NCBI GenBank assembly: GCA_948099385.1
Contig: CANUEZ040000213.1
Coordinates: 744,001 to 808,000, forward strand
DNA length: 64,000 nucleotides
Source of the DNA: Fasciola hepatica
Taxonomy: Eukaryota > Platyhelminthes > Trematoda > Plagiorchiida > Fasciolidae
Reading direction: 5' to 3'
Part shown: positions 51,851-64,000 of the stretch, piece by piece
Layout of the letters: every line of letters begins with the position of its first letter
Numbering within the stretch: position 1 is the stretch's first letter
Notes under the pieces: generated by a model
Told to the model about the DNA's origin: nothing
The model's input: only the letters and a program-made list of their open reading frames with translations
Database searches by the model: none
Translations under genes and position numbers: made by a program

Positions 51851-51967
51851 AAATTTCATATTCCTGGAGCCGTCTCACATTTCTACATGAGTTTTCGCAT
51901 CGAATGCATCACGTCACTGGCGGATGATCTCTTATTTATGGTTATCTTTGGTTCATTGTTTCGACTT
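51851..51967 (+). CDS. Candidate exon a, copy 2
   Basis: Same 39-residue frame as 21490-21606. One synonymous change (CCC to CCT), and the stop is TGA instead of TAA. Confidence 0.3.
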
Positions 51968-52666
51968 TGAGCGCTTTTATTTCCCATCTGATATAAAAGG
52001 AGTGGCCACTTTTGAAGAAATCATAATTTTGTTGATATACTAGTGCTCCGTATTAACCTACTTCCACCTGAACAGATGCGTTGGGATCTCTAGTCTCACA
52101 GTGAATTTACAATAAATCACAGGTCTTTCATATCTACTATGGGGCTGGTTTTACTCTATAAGCAAAAGTACCAATAAAACCTATGAAATCCATTCGCCGT
52201 TCGAACAAGTTCGTGATAGAAAATCTGTTAGGCTCTGCCCACCTGTCTGATCTGGGTAGCCTGTGTACTCTGTTAGCATGACGAACTAAGTCTTATTGAC
52301 TGATTCGGGGAACAAAACTTTGGTTGTTTCGTAAGACATGTTTCACCATTAATTTAATGACCCGGTGTTTTTGAACAAACATATTGTCACCCCAGGAGCA
52401 ACAAATAAAATTATGCTGCCAATCCCGATAAACGGCTGATTTTAACCTTACAGCTGGATTTCTGAACGTAATTTGTGAAGTAACGATAGGCTGTAAAATG
52501 ACTTCGACTACTCTAAACTGAGGTCAGTAGTTTCGGCTTTTGCTGAAGGTGTAAAATAACTCTACCATTGATCCCGACAGGTATAATTGTATACTCGCTG
52601 AGTTTGAGCTTTTATTTGTATTTTCTGCTTTCTCATCTTGTGTGGGCTCTTACCATTTATTTCTAG

Positions 52667-52817
52667 AGTAAAATTCGTTTGCGGATTCAGTCTTGTAAGT
52701 ATGTTCCTCCGAAAGACTTACGAATAAACTGTGTGGAGCATACCCCAAAGATACAGACGGCCAATACACTCACAAGGAGAGCGCTGGCAGTATTTGACCC
52801 GAGTCGAATCATCACAG
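52667..52817 (+). CDS. Candidate exon b, copy 2
   Basis: Same as 22306-22456 with Gln to His (NCVEHTPKIQ). Both splice signals are kept. Confidence 0.35.
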
Positions 52818-53763
52818 GTATGTGAATTGCCGGGTCATAGCAGAATGTTTTTTTACAATGAAATATGAGCTTTTCTGATCCACCAGTTAGTGGTTTATAC
52901 TTCTCGGGTGTGAACTGCTAACGACCGAGTTCTACGCGTAACGGTTGACCTTTCCCAACTGAAACTTGTCTATTCATAAGATATGGGCTTAGGGCTATTT
53001 CACGAAAATCTCACAGTCAAACTGGTGTATTACGCTCCAGTAGTTCTCAAGGGCAATGTCAAGTGGGTTCTCCATACGATGGTGTTGATATGACCGGGAT
53101 TTTGAGACCTCGGAACTGCCGTATACAAGTGTGGAACTCATAATGCTGCACCTTTGATTCAAGTTTCATTAAGGATTCAAAGCATCTGAAGTGCAGCTGA
53201 TAGCGAAACAGCTGTGACGTTCTTTCGTGGAGTTCCAGTGGGTAATAAGCGTTGACACTAGATGCTGAATCTTATCGTATAAGAGAAACTAGCAAAGTAT
53301 CACATGGATAATTTTTACATGGTCGGACTGATAACTGAGAGTTAGTATCACAATAATTTAAGGCACGTCTTCATCTCTCAAGTTATACTTCCGAATACCA
53401 GTGAAGGGCAACTGGGAGAAAGCACTATTTGAAGGTAATTTATTCAGGCCGCTATTTTAGAAGTGTTATGCTTTTTTCATTCGAAAACATGACTCATGTC
53501 ATTCATTGAAACGATCCAGGATAGAAAACAAGCTTGATTTTGGTGTTTTATCCAAGGTTTATTTACATCACGTTGTATAAATCAAGCATACAAAAGCCAT
53601 TCTTGTTTCGTTTTTCCCGTGTTAACTGACTTTTCTGAATTTTTATAATGAGCTACAATGAGGTAAGACGTTCACTAACAGAGTTCACGTTGAAGCTGTA
53701 GTAAATCAAGAAAGCGATGGATCAGGGACCTGCAGGGATGGTTTTGTGAGTTGTTCAACCTAG

Positions 53764-53904
53764 AAGAGATCCATTTCTCCATGATGTTTGCTTTTTTGGT
53801 TCAGCTGCTTGTGATCTGGCTGTTTGATCAGATCTGCCAAGCCAGAAGTGTTCTTCGTCTAGTTCGACCAAATCACGACCGCTCTCAGTCCGTGTTTAAA
53901 CCAG
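53764..53904 (+). CDS. Candidate exon c, copy 2
   Basis: Same as 23403-23543 with FLVQLL in place of FLVRLL and one synonymous change. Splice signals are kept, as is the possible terminal exon at 54216-54241. Confidence 0.35.
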
Positions 53905-54399
53905 GTTAGTTGTCGTTCTCAGTTTTTCAATCGAAAGTGGTTTCTTGTTACACGAACACAGTGCTCGGTCTAACAGGAGCGTATAAACTGACGTATGCCG
54001 TGGAAAATCATCTATGTGTAACAAGGCATCATTCAAGAAAATCAAGTGGTAATTTGAAGAAGGAAGTCAACAGAATTGGATTGCACAATGTAGTCCGGAA
54101 CATTTATCTGTATATTCACCAGTACATTTTCCGGAGAAGGTGATTATTTATAAGCGGTTGATTGGACATTCTCGTAGGACCATAAGTAAATAACACAACT
54201 TGATTCTTATAACAGGAATCGGCTTTTGTCTTGTGGTGTAAATTATTGTGTTCCTCCAAAATAGACTACTCTTATTGACTCACAGATCAGATTTGATTCA
54301 TTCTTCGAAGAGCTGACTAACAACTAACGGGTGAGGAAGCTGTGGGATGGTTCAAAGCAAAACTGGTAGATTTTGAGCACGCGTATCAAACGAGTACCG

Positions 54400-56130
54400 C
54401 AAATGAAATTGTCTATTGACAAAAGACCATTAAGAAGCCATAAACCAGCTCAGAAGGAACTCGGCATTGATACTTTTCCAATCAGACAAGGGATCTAGTG
54501 TAGCTGTTCTGAACAAAGTATTCTACAGAGACAAAATGGCGATGATCCTAGAAGATGAAACAAAATTCAAACCGGTCCCTAAGACTAACTTCTCCAAAGA
54601 ACTGTAAAAGAAAAATAAAGACACAAACAGACCTCGCAAAAGCTAAACTTATCTCAGAATCCACGGCCAAGGTTCTAAAATGTACAGTAAGTCATATACC
54701 ACATATGCACGGCCTACCAAAAGTACGCAATGCAGGTATACCATTTCGACCAGCGTTGTCCACGGCCAACTCCTTGCAACGCAAACTGGCAAAGTGGCTT
54801 GGGGAACGGCTTAAACCGGTGAGGTATTTATTTGGAAAAATCATGGTGAAGAAAAGTTATTAAAGATGTGGCTTGTTGAGAGATTTGAACATTCACAATA
54901 AGTACTTACTCACCATGAATGTTAAGTCACTCTTTACAATTAACTCAGTTCCCAAGCCCGTTGACATAGTTCATCAACTTCCCGATGATAACCACTTGAA
55001 CATTGGATTACCAAATAACAAGCTGTTTCGATCATTATTATTGTGCATCTCGGAAGTATAATACTATCTCCTCGTACAAGAATATCGACTGACTGACGGA
55101 GCTGCCATGGGTAGTTCGCTGGGGCCCTTTCTGGCAGTTAAATTTGTCTCACACCTAGAACAAAATATGGGAAAAACCGTATCTCGAGCTAATCTCTACA
55201 GACTTTACTTGGACCATTGTAGCTTGCATGGACCAGCGATTTCCGCCCGGGGTTTGCACATGAAGGATATGAAACAGCGAACACTAAAAATAGCCCATGA
55301 GTCCAAACCTTAGTAATCGGACAACTATTAGGCTGCCTACAGTCTGCTCACTACACGATATCTTCTTCACTGTGAACACCAAGGACCAGTTTGAAAACAT
55401 GTTCCATCACTTCAATTCCAAACAAACGACCATTCAGTTAGCCAAAAACGAGGAAGTCAACTACATCGTCACATTTCTGGGTGTTGGAATTACCTGCCGG
55501 AAAGATGGATAGAAGCCTAGACCAGCCCATCGTAAAACTGCTTGGTCAGGACTGTGCCTTCTTTTTATCAGCTTTCCTCCCATTAAGTACAGAATCGGCT
55601 TTGTCCGAAGCACATTCCACAGGGAGCGTGAAATATGCTCAACCGACACCCTGGAAGAAAGTTGCCGCCCATTTTCAAAGAACTTCTGAGGCGAACGGGT
55701 ATCCAGAATGATGTATATTCAAACACGCAGCCATCTCCGAACAGAGCGAAGGTCACCATCGTCCCAAAAGTAACGGCCTTCCTTTGGTTACTTTACAGGT
55801 GTGATGGCATCAACAGCCTACCCAGCAGATCCTTCGAATTTGCAGTTAATCGTACTTATTACTTTGCAAAGGTAATCATTTTCTCTACCTCCCGGATGAA
55901 AATGCCGTCGGTGAAAAAACCACGGCCTGTTCACTCCATTTCTAAAAACATTTACTGATTCAACTGCAGATGCGCAGCCACCTGTACATTGGCAGAACGA
56001 AGAGACCATGGCGTAACCGAATGGTCGAGCACATTCCGGTTTGGCCACAAAGAGCGATGAGTTGGCGGAAACAAAATCGGTGACGTAACTGACTGAATAC
56101 CGAACCCTGGAACTATTTGTTACGCAAAAC
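54400..56130 (+). pseudogene. PLE family C, copy 2
   Basis: Equivalent of 24040-25770 and slightly less damaged: the motif B frame (55107-55313) is open through GSSLGPFLAVKFVSHLEQNM to RLYLDHCSLHGPA, where copy 1 has two extra stops. The second Asp of YxDD is His here too. Confidence 0.8.
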
Positions 56131-56443
56131 CTGCAGAACACTAAGCACTGCATTTATTTGAGCACGACGATCAACGTCATCTGCGTCACAAACAATCAAA
56201 GACTACTGAGACACGCGGAGGGGTTAGCAAATAACCATCACTAACCTCAACAGTACAAACAGCGAAAGCGGCTAATTACGTCAGTTTTGCCTTGATAATC
56301 TGTTTCTAGTTACAAACCCTTGTTGTGTGATTCAGGTTGTGTGCTTGCGTTTGGTCTTATGATACTGGTCAATTCACCATTTATGAATGATCACATTGAC
56401 GGCAGTAGGCACTAGTGAAGATGCAGCAAAAAGGTCCGGAATA

Positions 56444-56805
56444 CAGGTGACTGTGTTTTATTCCGTCTCACTAACTCTAGTGAGAAAACCCCTTCTGCCG
56501 TTGAGCGATCTCGTTTATCAACGAAAAAACAAAGAATATATATAGGCTGCTGTCTGCGGTATACATTACTGACCATTCATGTGACGTTTATCATTTTTCT
56601 GGTATTCACTCACCAAGACAGTGTACATTCCTGCGCGCTATATGTGAAACACTACAGTACGTCGTGTGCCGTACCCGTGTACTGATTCCTTGGCTTCCTG
56701 TGCAGGATAATACTACATTATTCCATATAATATTCCACTGTCCCATGTGGCCACAAGTGGCCCACAACGCATTGGCTCAACTTGTGTGGGCAACCACCCC
56801 TTGAG
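56444..56805 (+). pseudogene. LINE remnant, 3' tail only, copy 3
   Basis: Only the distal LINE part survives: the sequence starts at the block equivalent to 504 of copy 1 and keeps the HIIFHCPMWPQ stretch (about 56710-56800). The RT boxes are missing because the copy 2/copy 3 junction removed them. Confidence 0.55.
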
Positions 56806-56836
56806 GCTTAAGCAACGCTGACAAGATTCATCACAT

Positions 56837-57251
56837 TTCGGTCAGTCCACTCCTTCGATTTGTTGTCCTATCGCCCGAGTTTGTGTCGTCTCAAGCCTTG
56901 GGGCTTGGTATCGCTCCAGCTCTAACTGCCAAAGTGACTTGGCTGTCCACCAAAGCTGAATTAACACACATCAATCTATCCCCTTTCTTACCTAGAAATT
57001 CTGTAGGTCCATTCCATTCTCGTATTTTGACAAAAAAGGGTGAGATTTTATCTGAACCAATAACCCGTTCTTGTTTGGATAGTCTTTCCTTCCTTTTTGG
57101 ACGACTGAAAACACCACAAATCCTGGCTCAAGCAGTGGGATTATTTCAAGTGATTCATACGCAAGCCGTTAAATCACAATATATTATTGCAAGTGAAGGG
57201 ATTGGACCAGTCGGAAAAAGTGTGTTCGCGAAATGTGCTCAGTGGAAATAA
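56837..57251 (+). CDS. Unclassified ORF block, copy 3 (open frame)
   Basis: The least damaged version of this block. It is open for about 122 codons and reads on through LFGRLKTPQILAQAVGLFQ to GPVGKSVFAKCAQW, where copies 1 and 2 are frameshifted. No motif I recognise. The annotated start is arbitrary; the frame is probably a fragment of a longer transposon protein. Confidence 0.3.
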
Positions 57252-57405
57252 CGGTACAATTGAAACAGCTCACACACCCAGCCATCATAACAGAAGTTAA
57301 CTATTACATTAAGTTCCTTACGAAAGTGGCACTGGCGAGAGATCACTTTTAGTTCCTTGAGGAACGTAGTAGGGGTCTGTATTTACGAGGCTGTACTCTA
57401 CTGTT

Positions 57406-58302
57406 TTGACAAGAAACCGGCTATTCATATCGAGCGTGTCATTTCGATTCCAAGCACCTAATGCGCAAGATACTGTGTGTATACATACTGTGGAGTCAGA
57501 AAGTACATTTGTGTCACCTCGTTTTCCTGGTCAATTACCATTGGAAGAAATGAAATTCTTTGACGAATATGGTCCGTCAAATGTGCAAAAACAAGTGAAT
57601 TCAAAACGTCAAACCTTTTCCAAACGGATAGAGGAATTGTTACCAACGAGTAAGTTCCCATCGGAAGCTGAAAGTTTTATGCAAAATTTATCTGAACTGG
57701 AGCTAGATAATACATTGCTAGAGGTGTTATCTTTGGGACCCAAATTCTGCTGCCCTAGCAACCAGTGTTTCCTGAAAATGCTTGACATGTGCAATTCACC
57801 GTACCACGCAGTCGCCAAATGGTTGACCATTCTGCTGGAACCGGTTAGACAGAAAATATGAAAGCACAATCCGAACGACACATTTGAATTTATAAGCTGC
57901 GTAACAGAACTGAATGTGAACGATCGGTGGATACTATTGTTAGATGCCGGTACACCCTTTACCAACGTCTCAATCGATGAAGTCATAGGCTATTTATGTG
58001 AATCTATCGAAAGCTACGCAATCCAGACTGGCTTTCCTTTAGAAGCTTTGAAATAGTTGCTTTTTTGTGCACACAACGTTCAGTTCGAGTTCACCGGCCA
58101 AATCTACCGTCAAAGGACGGGATAGCAATGGGCTTTCTACTCGGACCACTGTTTTCCGACGCATTTACGGTAAAGTTGGAAAATGGCCACATGAATCAAT
58201 AGTCTACAGCTGTTGTTTACGCAGACTCCATGACATCCTGTGTGATTGAACGGACCGACAGCTGATACTATGCGCATGCATACGCACACACACACACACT
58301 CA

Positions 58303-58343
<41 letters not shown>

Positions 58344-59190
58344 CAGCGAACGCACACATGAACAGTGATTTTTACTGCCCGGTTATTCGGCAAGTGGCAA
58401 TCGTTCCCTTTCGTATCGGTTTCGTTTTATTGACCTGTAAGTCACGTTCATGTTTACTCACTCAAAGAGCCACTCAGCAATCGGTTGTTCTGCTTTTCCT
58501 AGAGATTGGGTCATAGCATTAATCAGATCGACTGTTAGATTTGTTTAACTCAAACATGACAACGTACAGTTCACAATGGAAACAGAACCAAACAACACAC
58601 TAGGCTTCTTAGATGTGGAGACGGTTCAATCAGTCGGTCAGTAAGCAGGAAGGCAATGTGGAATGGACATTACATCCACTTCCACCGTTTCCTGCCTCTT
58701 GAGGAGAAAAAGAACCTAATTGGGTGCCTCACAAGCAGGGCAGGACGAATATGTTTGGAGGACACAATTGAGGGAGAACTCCGAAAGATGCGAAGGATTT
58801 TTATCCAGAATGACCATCCGGAACGCCTAGTTGATAGGACGATGCAAATGGAGAGCTAGAAAAAAACAGTATACATAACTTGGTCATTGAAAGGCGGCAC
58901 GTTGGCAGAGATTGGCGGATAGCATTGTCAGACGCCATCAGCAAAACATTTTACGCGCAGTTAATCTCCAGATGTTGTTCTAGTCCAGACCAGCAGTGAT
59001 TTTGCGGTTGAAAGACAAAGCACCCGATTCTACAGCCTCATTCTGTGGGTACTCATTCACTTGTTCCTGTGGAACAATTTACATCGGCCGCAAGAGCAGG
59101 GGTTTGTTTGAACGTATCCTCGTTCAACACCCTGCATGGTTGAACACCTGAGCAATTAAATCACTCAATGGTGCGGTCGTTTCACACATA
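57406..59190 (+). pseudogene. PLE family B remnant, copy 3 (most complete)
   Basis: Adds an N-terminal part missing from copies 1 and 2: an open frame from 57406 with NLSELELDNTLLEVLSLGPK, the typical PLE segment before the RT fingers. It joins AKWLTILLEPV directly, so the intervening fingers region is deleted. After FPLGPLF-type palm sequence (as FLLGPLF) it keeps a decayed catalytic loop region (LRRLHDILCD, 58221-58249) that copies 1 and 2 lost. A (CA)n tract interrupts it. The HFHRFLPLEEKKN part and nuclease core follow to about 59190. A TGG-to-TGA stop lies at 57859-57861. Confidence 0.78.
58284..58341. repeat. (CA)n microsatellite, copy 3 only
   Basis: About 29 CA units with a CT interruption, inside PLE family B. 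Copies 1 and 2 have only a short ACGCACACACGCC at this point, so the tract expanded in copy 3 or contracted in the others. Confidence 0.95.
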
Positions 59191-59656
59191 TTATGGTATG
59201 AGTTTGAATCACTGTAAACGAGTTTGTTCACCAATCTGGGTTCTCTTATTGTGCTTAGTGGAAATAATCGGATAATGGTAATATTGATACAGCCAACTTG
59301 TTAACGGACTTGAATAATAACAGGTTGTCACTTGTATGGTAGTCAGCACTTATGAGGGACTTCCGCACCGTCTCCCTCGGGGGTCTAAGTGGAACAAGGG
59401 AAATACGAATCACATCCAGGGCTTGATTTTCGATCGGTTTCCATCCTGGTGAGTCCCAAAGAGTTTGATGACTCAGCTGTACCGAGCTTCTTCCAATTCC
59501 ACTTGCAAAGTAAACGCTGAATAAACGCTGATAAGTGCCACGAAAATCTGACAAGTTTCAACTGAAATAACGCAGGAATGAAATTCCCCCTTCTAAATCC
59601 ATCAACCATGGAATTACTGTTGGATTTGCAGTTCCATTCAATAAGAACAAGAGAAT

Positions 59657-61710
59657 AAATCGTCCGATACAAATCGGTTGTTGCTGTTGCTTATCTCACT
59701 TCGGCACTGTCAAAATGGTTCGCTTGTATCTGTTCGTCTGACGTTGGATCATCCAGAGTTTTCCGCTAATGTACGAAAATATGTTTTACAAAAGGTTTTC
59801 TTCCGGTCAAACACAGAGCTAATTGCTCATACTGAACGGGGTTCTTTAAATCCGTCCCACCCCAGCATTTCCAGGACTTGGAAAATTGAAACGGCTAGTG
59901 ACCTCCAGTAGGCATGGACAAATTCTACTTTTTCTGGTCAGACTGGTCAAAGTGACCCCATCATAATGCATACATATGGCTTCTTGAGTCTCAAGGGAGA
60001 GGGTTTGGACATTTATCAACCATTTTAGTAAAATAATAGTAAGGGAGCTTTGATTAAAACAAGTGGAGCACTCACCGATCAGCCAGACAGTGCAGATTAT
60101 CAGGTCACAGGCACAGGCTCAGACAGTCAACTATCATTGGTAACAATGTTTCACAATTAAACTGAGCTGAAATATTCTTCAGTTTGAAAGAAAAGTTTGA
60201 TTTGTTTCTCTTATACTATGAAAAATATTCAGGAATAGCTTCGAATACGGAAAAACTCTTCTAATGTGAGTCTGAATCAACTTTTTGGTTCAAACGACTT
60301 CATGTGTTTAAATTATACAGCACTGTGATGCACGCTCCTCACAATTCAGATGAGATTAAAAGGATCAATCTGATGTAGAGTGCTCAATTATGAGGATGAT
60401 TCGAGAGGAGATTACCGCGTATGCAAAACTTAGGAGCAGCAGTAAACACGAAGCCGGTCGTGTGCTTCCGGAAGAATTTGTCCCGTCACCCAGATACAAT
60501 AATATCCTACTTGCATAAATGAGTACGTATCATCTTCATTCCCGCCAGTGTCCAGTCTGAATTGATCTGTATGAGTTGTTACACGACTCTCAACTCCTAC
60601 GGATCCGGTAAAATTATTCCTATTTCAATGGTTGGTACACTTGCATTCAGTACATAAGCCCTGATAATACGCCAGCACTTATGACCGTCCACCAGGACAG
60701 CATTGATTTTGTCAGTTCTTAAAGCCTTCAGAACTTCCATTGGGTGTAAAAGTAAATCCTTGAAAACGAATGATTTTTCCAAAGTAACCATAGGGTTTTG
60801 AATCGATTGCTTGATCAGGCGCTTTCCGGCTTGGAGCATTTCGATATGTGAAGCAGTTACCTAAGTGAATGTCGGGCTTTGGTTTCTGAAGGATTGCAAT
60901 ACTCTAAATGAGGCGAAAATTCTCATCCAAACCCTTATTTCTCAATGCTGCGTTTGTATGTGTCTGTACTTGTGTGGTCGAAAATCGGTCAACAAATCAT
61001 CTTCTTCGTATTCAGCTTCTCTTTCCCAAATGATCTACAACTTCTTGTACTAAGTGGTCGGAATATAAAACTTTACATAAATTGTTCTTTTTTATTTGTC
61101 ATATTTATGGTGATCTGTGGGCAGTGGAGACTGTGTGGCCCTGGGTGGTGTGTTTGGTTGAAGTAGCCACGTACGCAATCAGACAGTCTTGCACTCACGC
61201 ACCGTTACTGACTGTCTATTGGTTGATGCCTATTCGTTGCCACGATTAGTCACACGTACGAGCCTGGCACCTGCGTGAACCATTCACGTAATCACATTTC
61301 GCGGAGCACCGGAAGACCGAGCCCGTTGCATTTACAGCTTGTGCCTGTTCAATTTTCCGTGCTCGCTTGGGTGTGCGTTAATAAAGGGTTTATCCGCGTT
61401 CCGTGTCCTGTTCTACTACTGATTTCTGAACACAAAGCAAGCTACAATGATAAATAAACCGGTGGCTTAGAAGCTCAAAGCTAGTAAAATGTTAGATACC
61501 AATAGTTATTACAATAACGATGGTAAAACTGACCACAAGTCGTTTCCAGCACTAATGTATAAAAGCTAGTCCCTCTGCAATCAGCTCTGTAGCCTTATAA
61601 CTCACAAACATATTTGAGGAATACTATTTTTTGTGACATTTCTGAAGCGACGTCGCTGTTGATAGTGGGCTCAAGGAAGAAAACATTTGGTTTGTTGAAA
61701 GTGCATGAAT
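59657..61710. other. 2.05-kb block present only in copy 3
   Basis: Copies 1 and 2 lack this block. GAAT stands at both edges (59653-59656 and 61707-61710), compatible with a 4-bp target duplication or with a deletion between repeats in the other copies. It holds a + frame at 59678-59911 and a - frame at 60597-60839 (LLLHPMEVLKALRTDK, INAVLVDGHKCWRIIRAYVL), neither recognised, plus an LTR-like part. Confidence 0.55.
61066..61435 (+). mobile_element. LTR-like sequence inside the copy 3 block
   Basis: Resembles the putative LTR at 62418 in layout and in pieces: ACTGACTGTCTATTGGTTGATG against ACTGCCTATTGAATGATG, then AATAAA followed by a T/C-rich stretch ending CTGAACACAA. Ends are not clean TG...CA, so the limits are uncertain. 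Confidence 0.25.
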
Positions 61711-62417
61711 TTCATACCATATTCACGATGATGGTGCAGGCTTTACTCCAAAACAAGCAATGGAGATCACTTGGCAATCCAGGGAGACGGGAATGTCCAT
61801 TAGCCCATTTGATACGTTTTTCAGTGACAGATATTTCTCGAAATCTGTCCGTAAATGACACTATGTTTACTCGTCATAGCCATGTGGAACATTGTGTCAT
61901 TACAAGAGACAGTGGGTAGAAGCAAGTGATTTTTATTCAAACAACTCTTTCTGATAAATTTCACTAGGCTGTCGAATGGATGGGCGACGTAAGGTAAGCA
62001 ACATCCGCTTTCGGTCGACGTGAGGCGGGCATTTAGCTACCAACGAAGGTCGTCATGTGTAGGGATAAATGCAAATTACTGTGCAAACCATCTTGTCTAA
62101 AACCCTCATTTTATTACGATCCACGATGAAGCTCACAAGGCTTACAAAACGTGACTCTTGATAAGAAATTCTCCAAATAAACTCAGTCTGGTATGCCTGC
62201 TGTTGGAAACCAATTAAGCCCATTGGAATAGGCTGCAATGAATCATGATAAAACTTATCCGGATGGAAGTGTCATCTACAGCACTTTGAACAACGCGAGT
62301 TCTGAGAAGACTACAGGTGTTGTGAAAATTCTAATAAAGAAAGCTTTTGCTTTGCGATGGGTCTTTTGTTCCTAATTTTCTTCATAATTTACCGAACAAA
62401 CGTTGTTAATATAAAGT

Positions 62418-62844
62418 TGTGTACTAACTTGATGTAAATAACTAGCTTTAGCCCTGTTCTGTTTCTTGAAAAATGTGAATTTCCTTGGTCTTAGTCAACA
62501 CGACAAGTTGACTGAGTTTGGTAAACGGTCCAATATAAATGTAGTGTAGTACACAAGGATCACAACTCCTCTGCCTGGACGTTGTTCGTTGTTCGATCCG
62601 CAAAATAAAAACCAATTCCGCTGTGTCGGTTCAAGTGGTCACTCGCGCAATCACTGTCTCACACGCATGCACCGCTATTGACTGCCTATTGAATGATGGC
62701 TTGACCACTCTGGATCGCATGTACTGCTTGAGTTTGCCAAAGGAAGATTAACTTGTTAGCTTGCCCGCTTACAAGCGAGTTAACTGATGTGTTAATAAAC
62801 GGATCTGTTGCGTACTTAGCTCTCCGTCAATTCCGAACACAACA
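62418..62844 (+). mobile_element. Putative gypsy-type LTR, copy 3 (427 bp)
   Basis: Third copy of the same LTR-like block, 427 bp, starting TGTGTACT and ending GAACACAACA. Confidence 0.35.
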
Positions 62845-63720
62845 AACTGTATGAGCAAAAATGTTCAGTCACTGTTTCATCGGGAACCCACACTTACAAT
62901 AATTGAACAGTAATATGGCTTCCAATAGCCTGCTCAATACAGTATTATTTAAAACTATGGAGATCAAGTTTACCACAGATGGTTTTCTCCACTAAGGAAT
63001 AAGTACCAATCACGCCAGGAACAGTTAATTTTGCTGAAGGTTCGATTATATTAGTGTTGCACAGTAGGAAGAAAAAACACACCAAACGCACAACTGTATT
63101 ATTTCATGGCTCAATAGAAATTTCGCTGTTCATAGCAGGCTGGTGGAAAAAAAGTGATTATTTGGAATGCACGACACTGAAATCAGGGTCGTATGATCTT
63201 CCGGGGCTATGTAAGGTGATAACAAACATGATCGCCACAAAACAGTTGATTATTGATTGACTTTGGCGATCATCTCCTTCAGAATTATTTCAAGCCATAT
63301 AACTGGTGTGATAAAAAGCCCGGAATTACAAGATACTGATTGCGAGAATCGAGGCACCTAGTCCGTCACGTAAAGATGCCAATTCGTTCTATCAACACCC
63401 TGTTCCTTGATAGTGTTGCAACTTGTTCCTTAGGACAACCAACAGTTCAATCACCAGGCTTTTCATCCCCGGCTGCCGTTCCCGAAAAATTTGCTAACGG
63501 CAATAATTGGGATCGTTGGGGAAACAAATAAGAATTTTTCTCATGGGTTTTCCAAACGTTTTATTCCAAAATGATCTACAGCATACTCATGGCAGAGGTA
63601 TTCGACAGGGTGGTTAACTCAAGAAAACTGGGGAATGGGGTTCCTCCGGAGATATTCCAACTTTGGAGACAGCTAACGGATACACCGAAACTGATAAGTG
63701 AATGCTGGAGGGACTTCCAT

Positions 63721-64000
63721 GCCCAGAGATTTTGAGGGACATGGGTCAGGATAGAAGTCAAGTGGCTAGAATGCTTTGCTGTCTGTTCGTCAAACTCTCG
63801 TGCCAACCACTCACGAAAATGTCATTTCGACAAAAATATATACAATACGACATCAAACAGTGAACGGAGGAAATAATCACAGTTTTCTTTTCTTTATATA
63901 TATATATATATATATATATAAACTTCAATTTTGTCGTGATGGAGAATAGGTGCACGCTCATAGCCAAAACAAATCACCGCTTCAATGAACAGAAGGAATA
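63721..64000 (+). pseudogene. Ty3/gypsy pol remnant, copy 3 (RT/RNase H deleted)
   Basis: Sequence equivalent to about 5890 of copy 1 joins directly to sequence equivalent to about 6892, so RT and RNase H are lost. The remaining linker frame reads ILRDMGQDRSQ. A (TA)n tract at 63894-63920 and further sequence equivalent to about 7435 (HRFNEQKE-like) follow to the window end. Confidence 0.55.
63894..63920. repeat. (TA)n microsatellite, copy 3
   Basis: About 13 TA units not present in copies 1 or 2 at the equivalent place. Confidence 0.95.

Larger units (their letters stand above)
56444..64000. repeat. ~28-kb tandem segmental repeat, copy 3 (partial)
   Basis: Begins inside the LINE remnant and follows the order of copy 1 to its position of about 7450. 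Differences: about 470 bp extra at 57300-57775; a (CA)n tract at 58284-58341; loss of the SINE; an extra block at 59657-61710; loss of most of the gypsy RT/RNase H. It is more diverged from copies 1 and 2 than they are from each other, as judged by eye. Confidence 0.9.

Noticed and set aside
58137..58355. Cys-Val repeat protein on the minus strand
   Set aside because: Encoded by the (CA)n tract in copy 3; no support elsewhere.

Overview
The window looks like animal nuclear DNA from a repeat-rich genome. I see no bacterial operons or ribosome binding sites. It holds dense remnants of Penelope-like elements (PLEs), Ty3/gypsy-type LTR elements, a CR1/jockey-like LINE and a tRNA-derived SINE with a degenerate hammerhead ribozyme. 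This mix suggests a parasitic flatworm, probably a digenean trematode, but that is an inference from repeat content because no diagnostic host gene is present.

The dominant structure is a tandem segmental repeat of about 28 kb. Copy 1 starts at the window edge and runs to about 28430. Copy 2 runs from 28431 to about 56445. Copy 3 starts at about 56444 and is cut by the window end. The copies are nearly identical base by base but differ by many indels: a 1-kb deletion in copy 2, a 2-kb extra block in copy 3, and different counts of an internal tandem element.

Order inside one repeat, using copy 1 positions: LINE 3' end (1-870); unclassified block (906-1240); PLE family B on + (1398-2816); SINE with hammerhead-like motif on - (2910-3160); putative gypsy LTR (4414-4840) followed by RT/RNase H/integrase remnants (6090-7310); non-coding DNA with a 181-bp foldback palindrome (9656-9836); unclassified ORF cluster (10374-11075); PLE family A on - (about 12780-17444). 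Family A is interrupted by (TAG)n/(GATA)n microsatellites and by a tandem array of a chimeric unit: LTR of 292 bp, microsatellite, antisense PLE fragment, gag-like ORF, polypurine tract. An inverted family A fragment follows on + (17880-18540). Next comes a 5.5-kb stretch with little transposon signal but candidate spliced exons, one resembling a WAP domain (18541-23880). PLE family C on + (24040-25770) is followed by a stretch present only between copies 1 and 2 (26085-28340).

Nearly all coding sequence is decayed transposon. The most intact reading frames are the 349-358 codon gag-like frames of the chimeric array in copy 2, and a 503-codon family A frame that reads straight through a long leucine tract encoded by the microsatellite. 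No complete, obviously functional host gene is visible.
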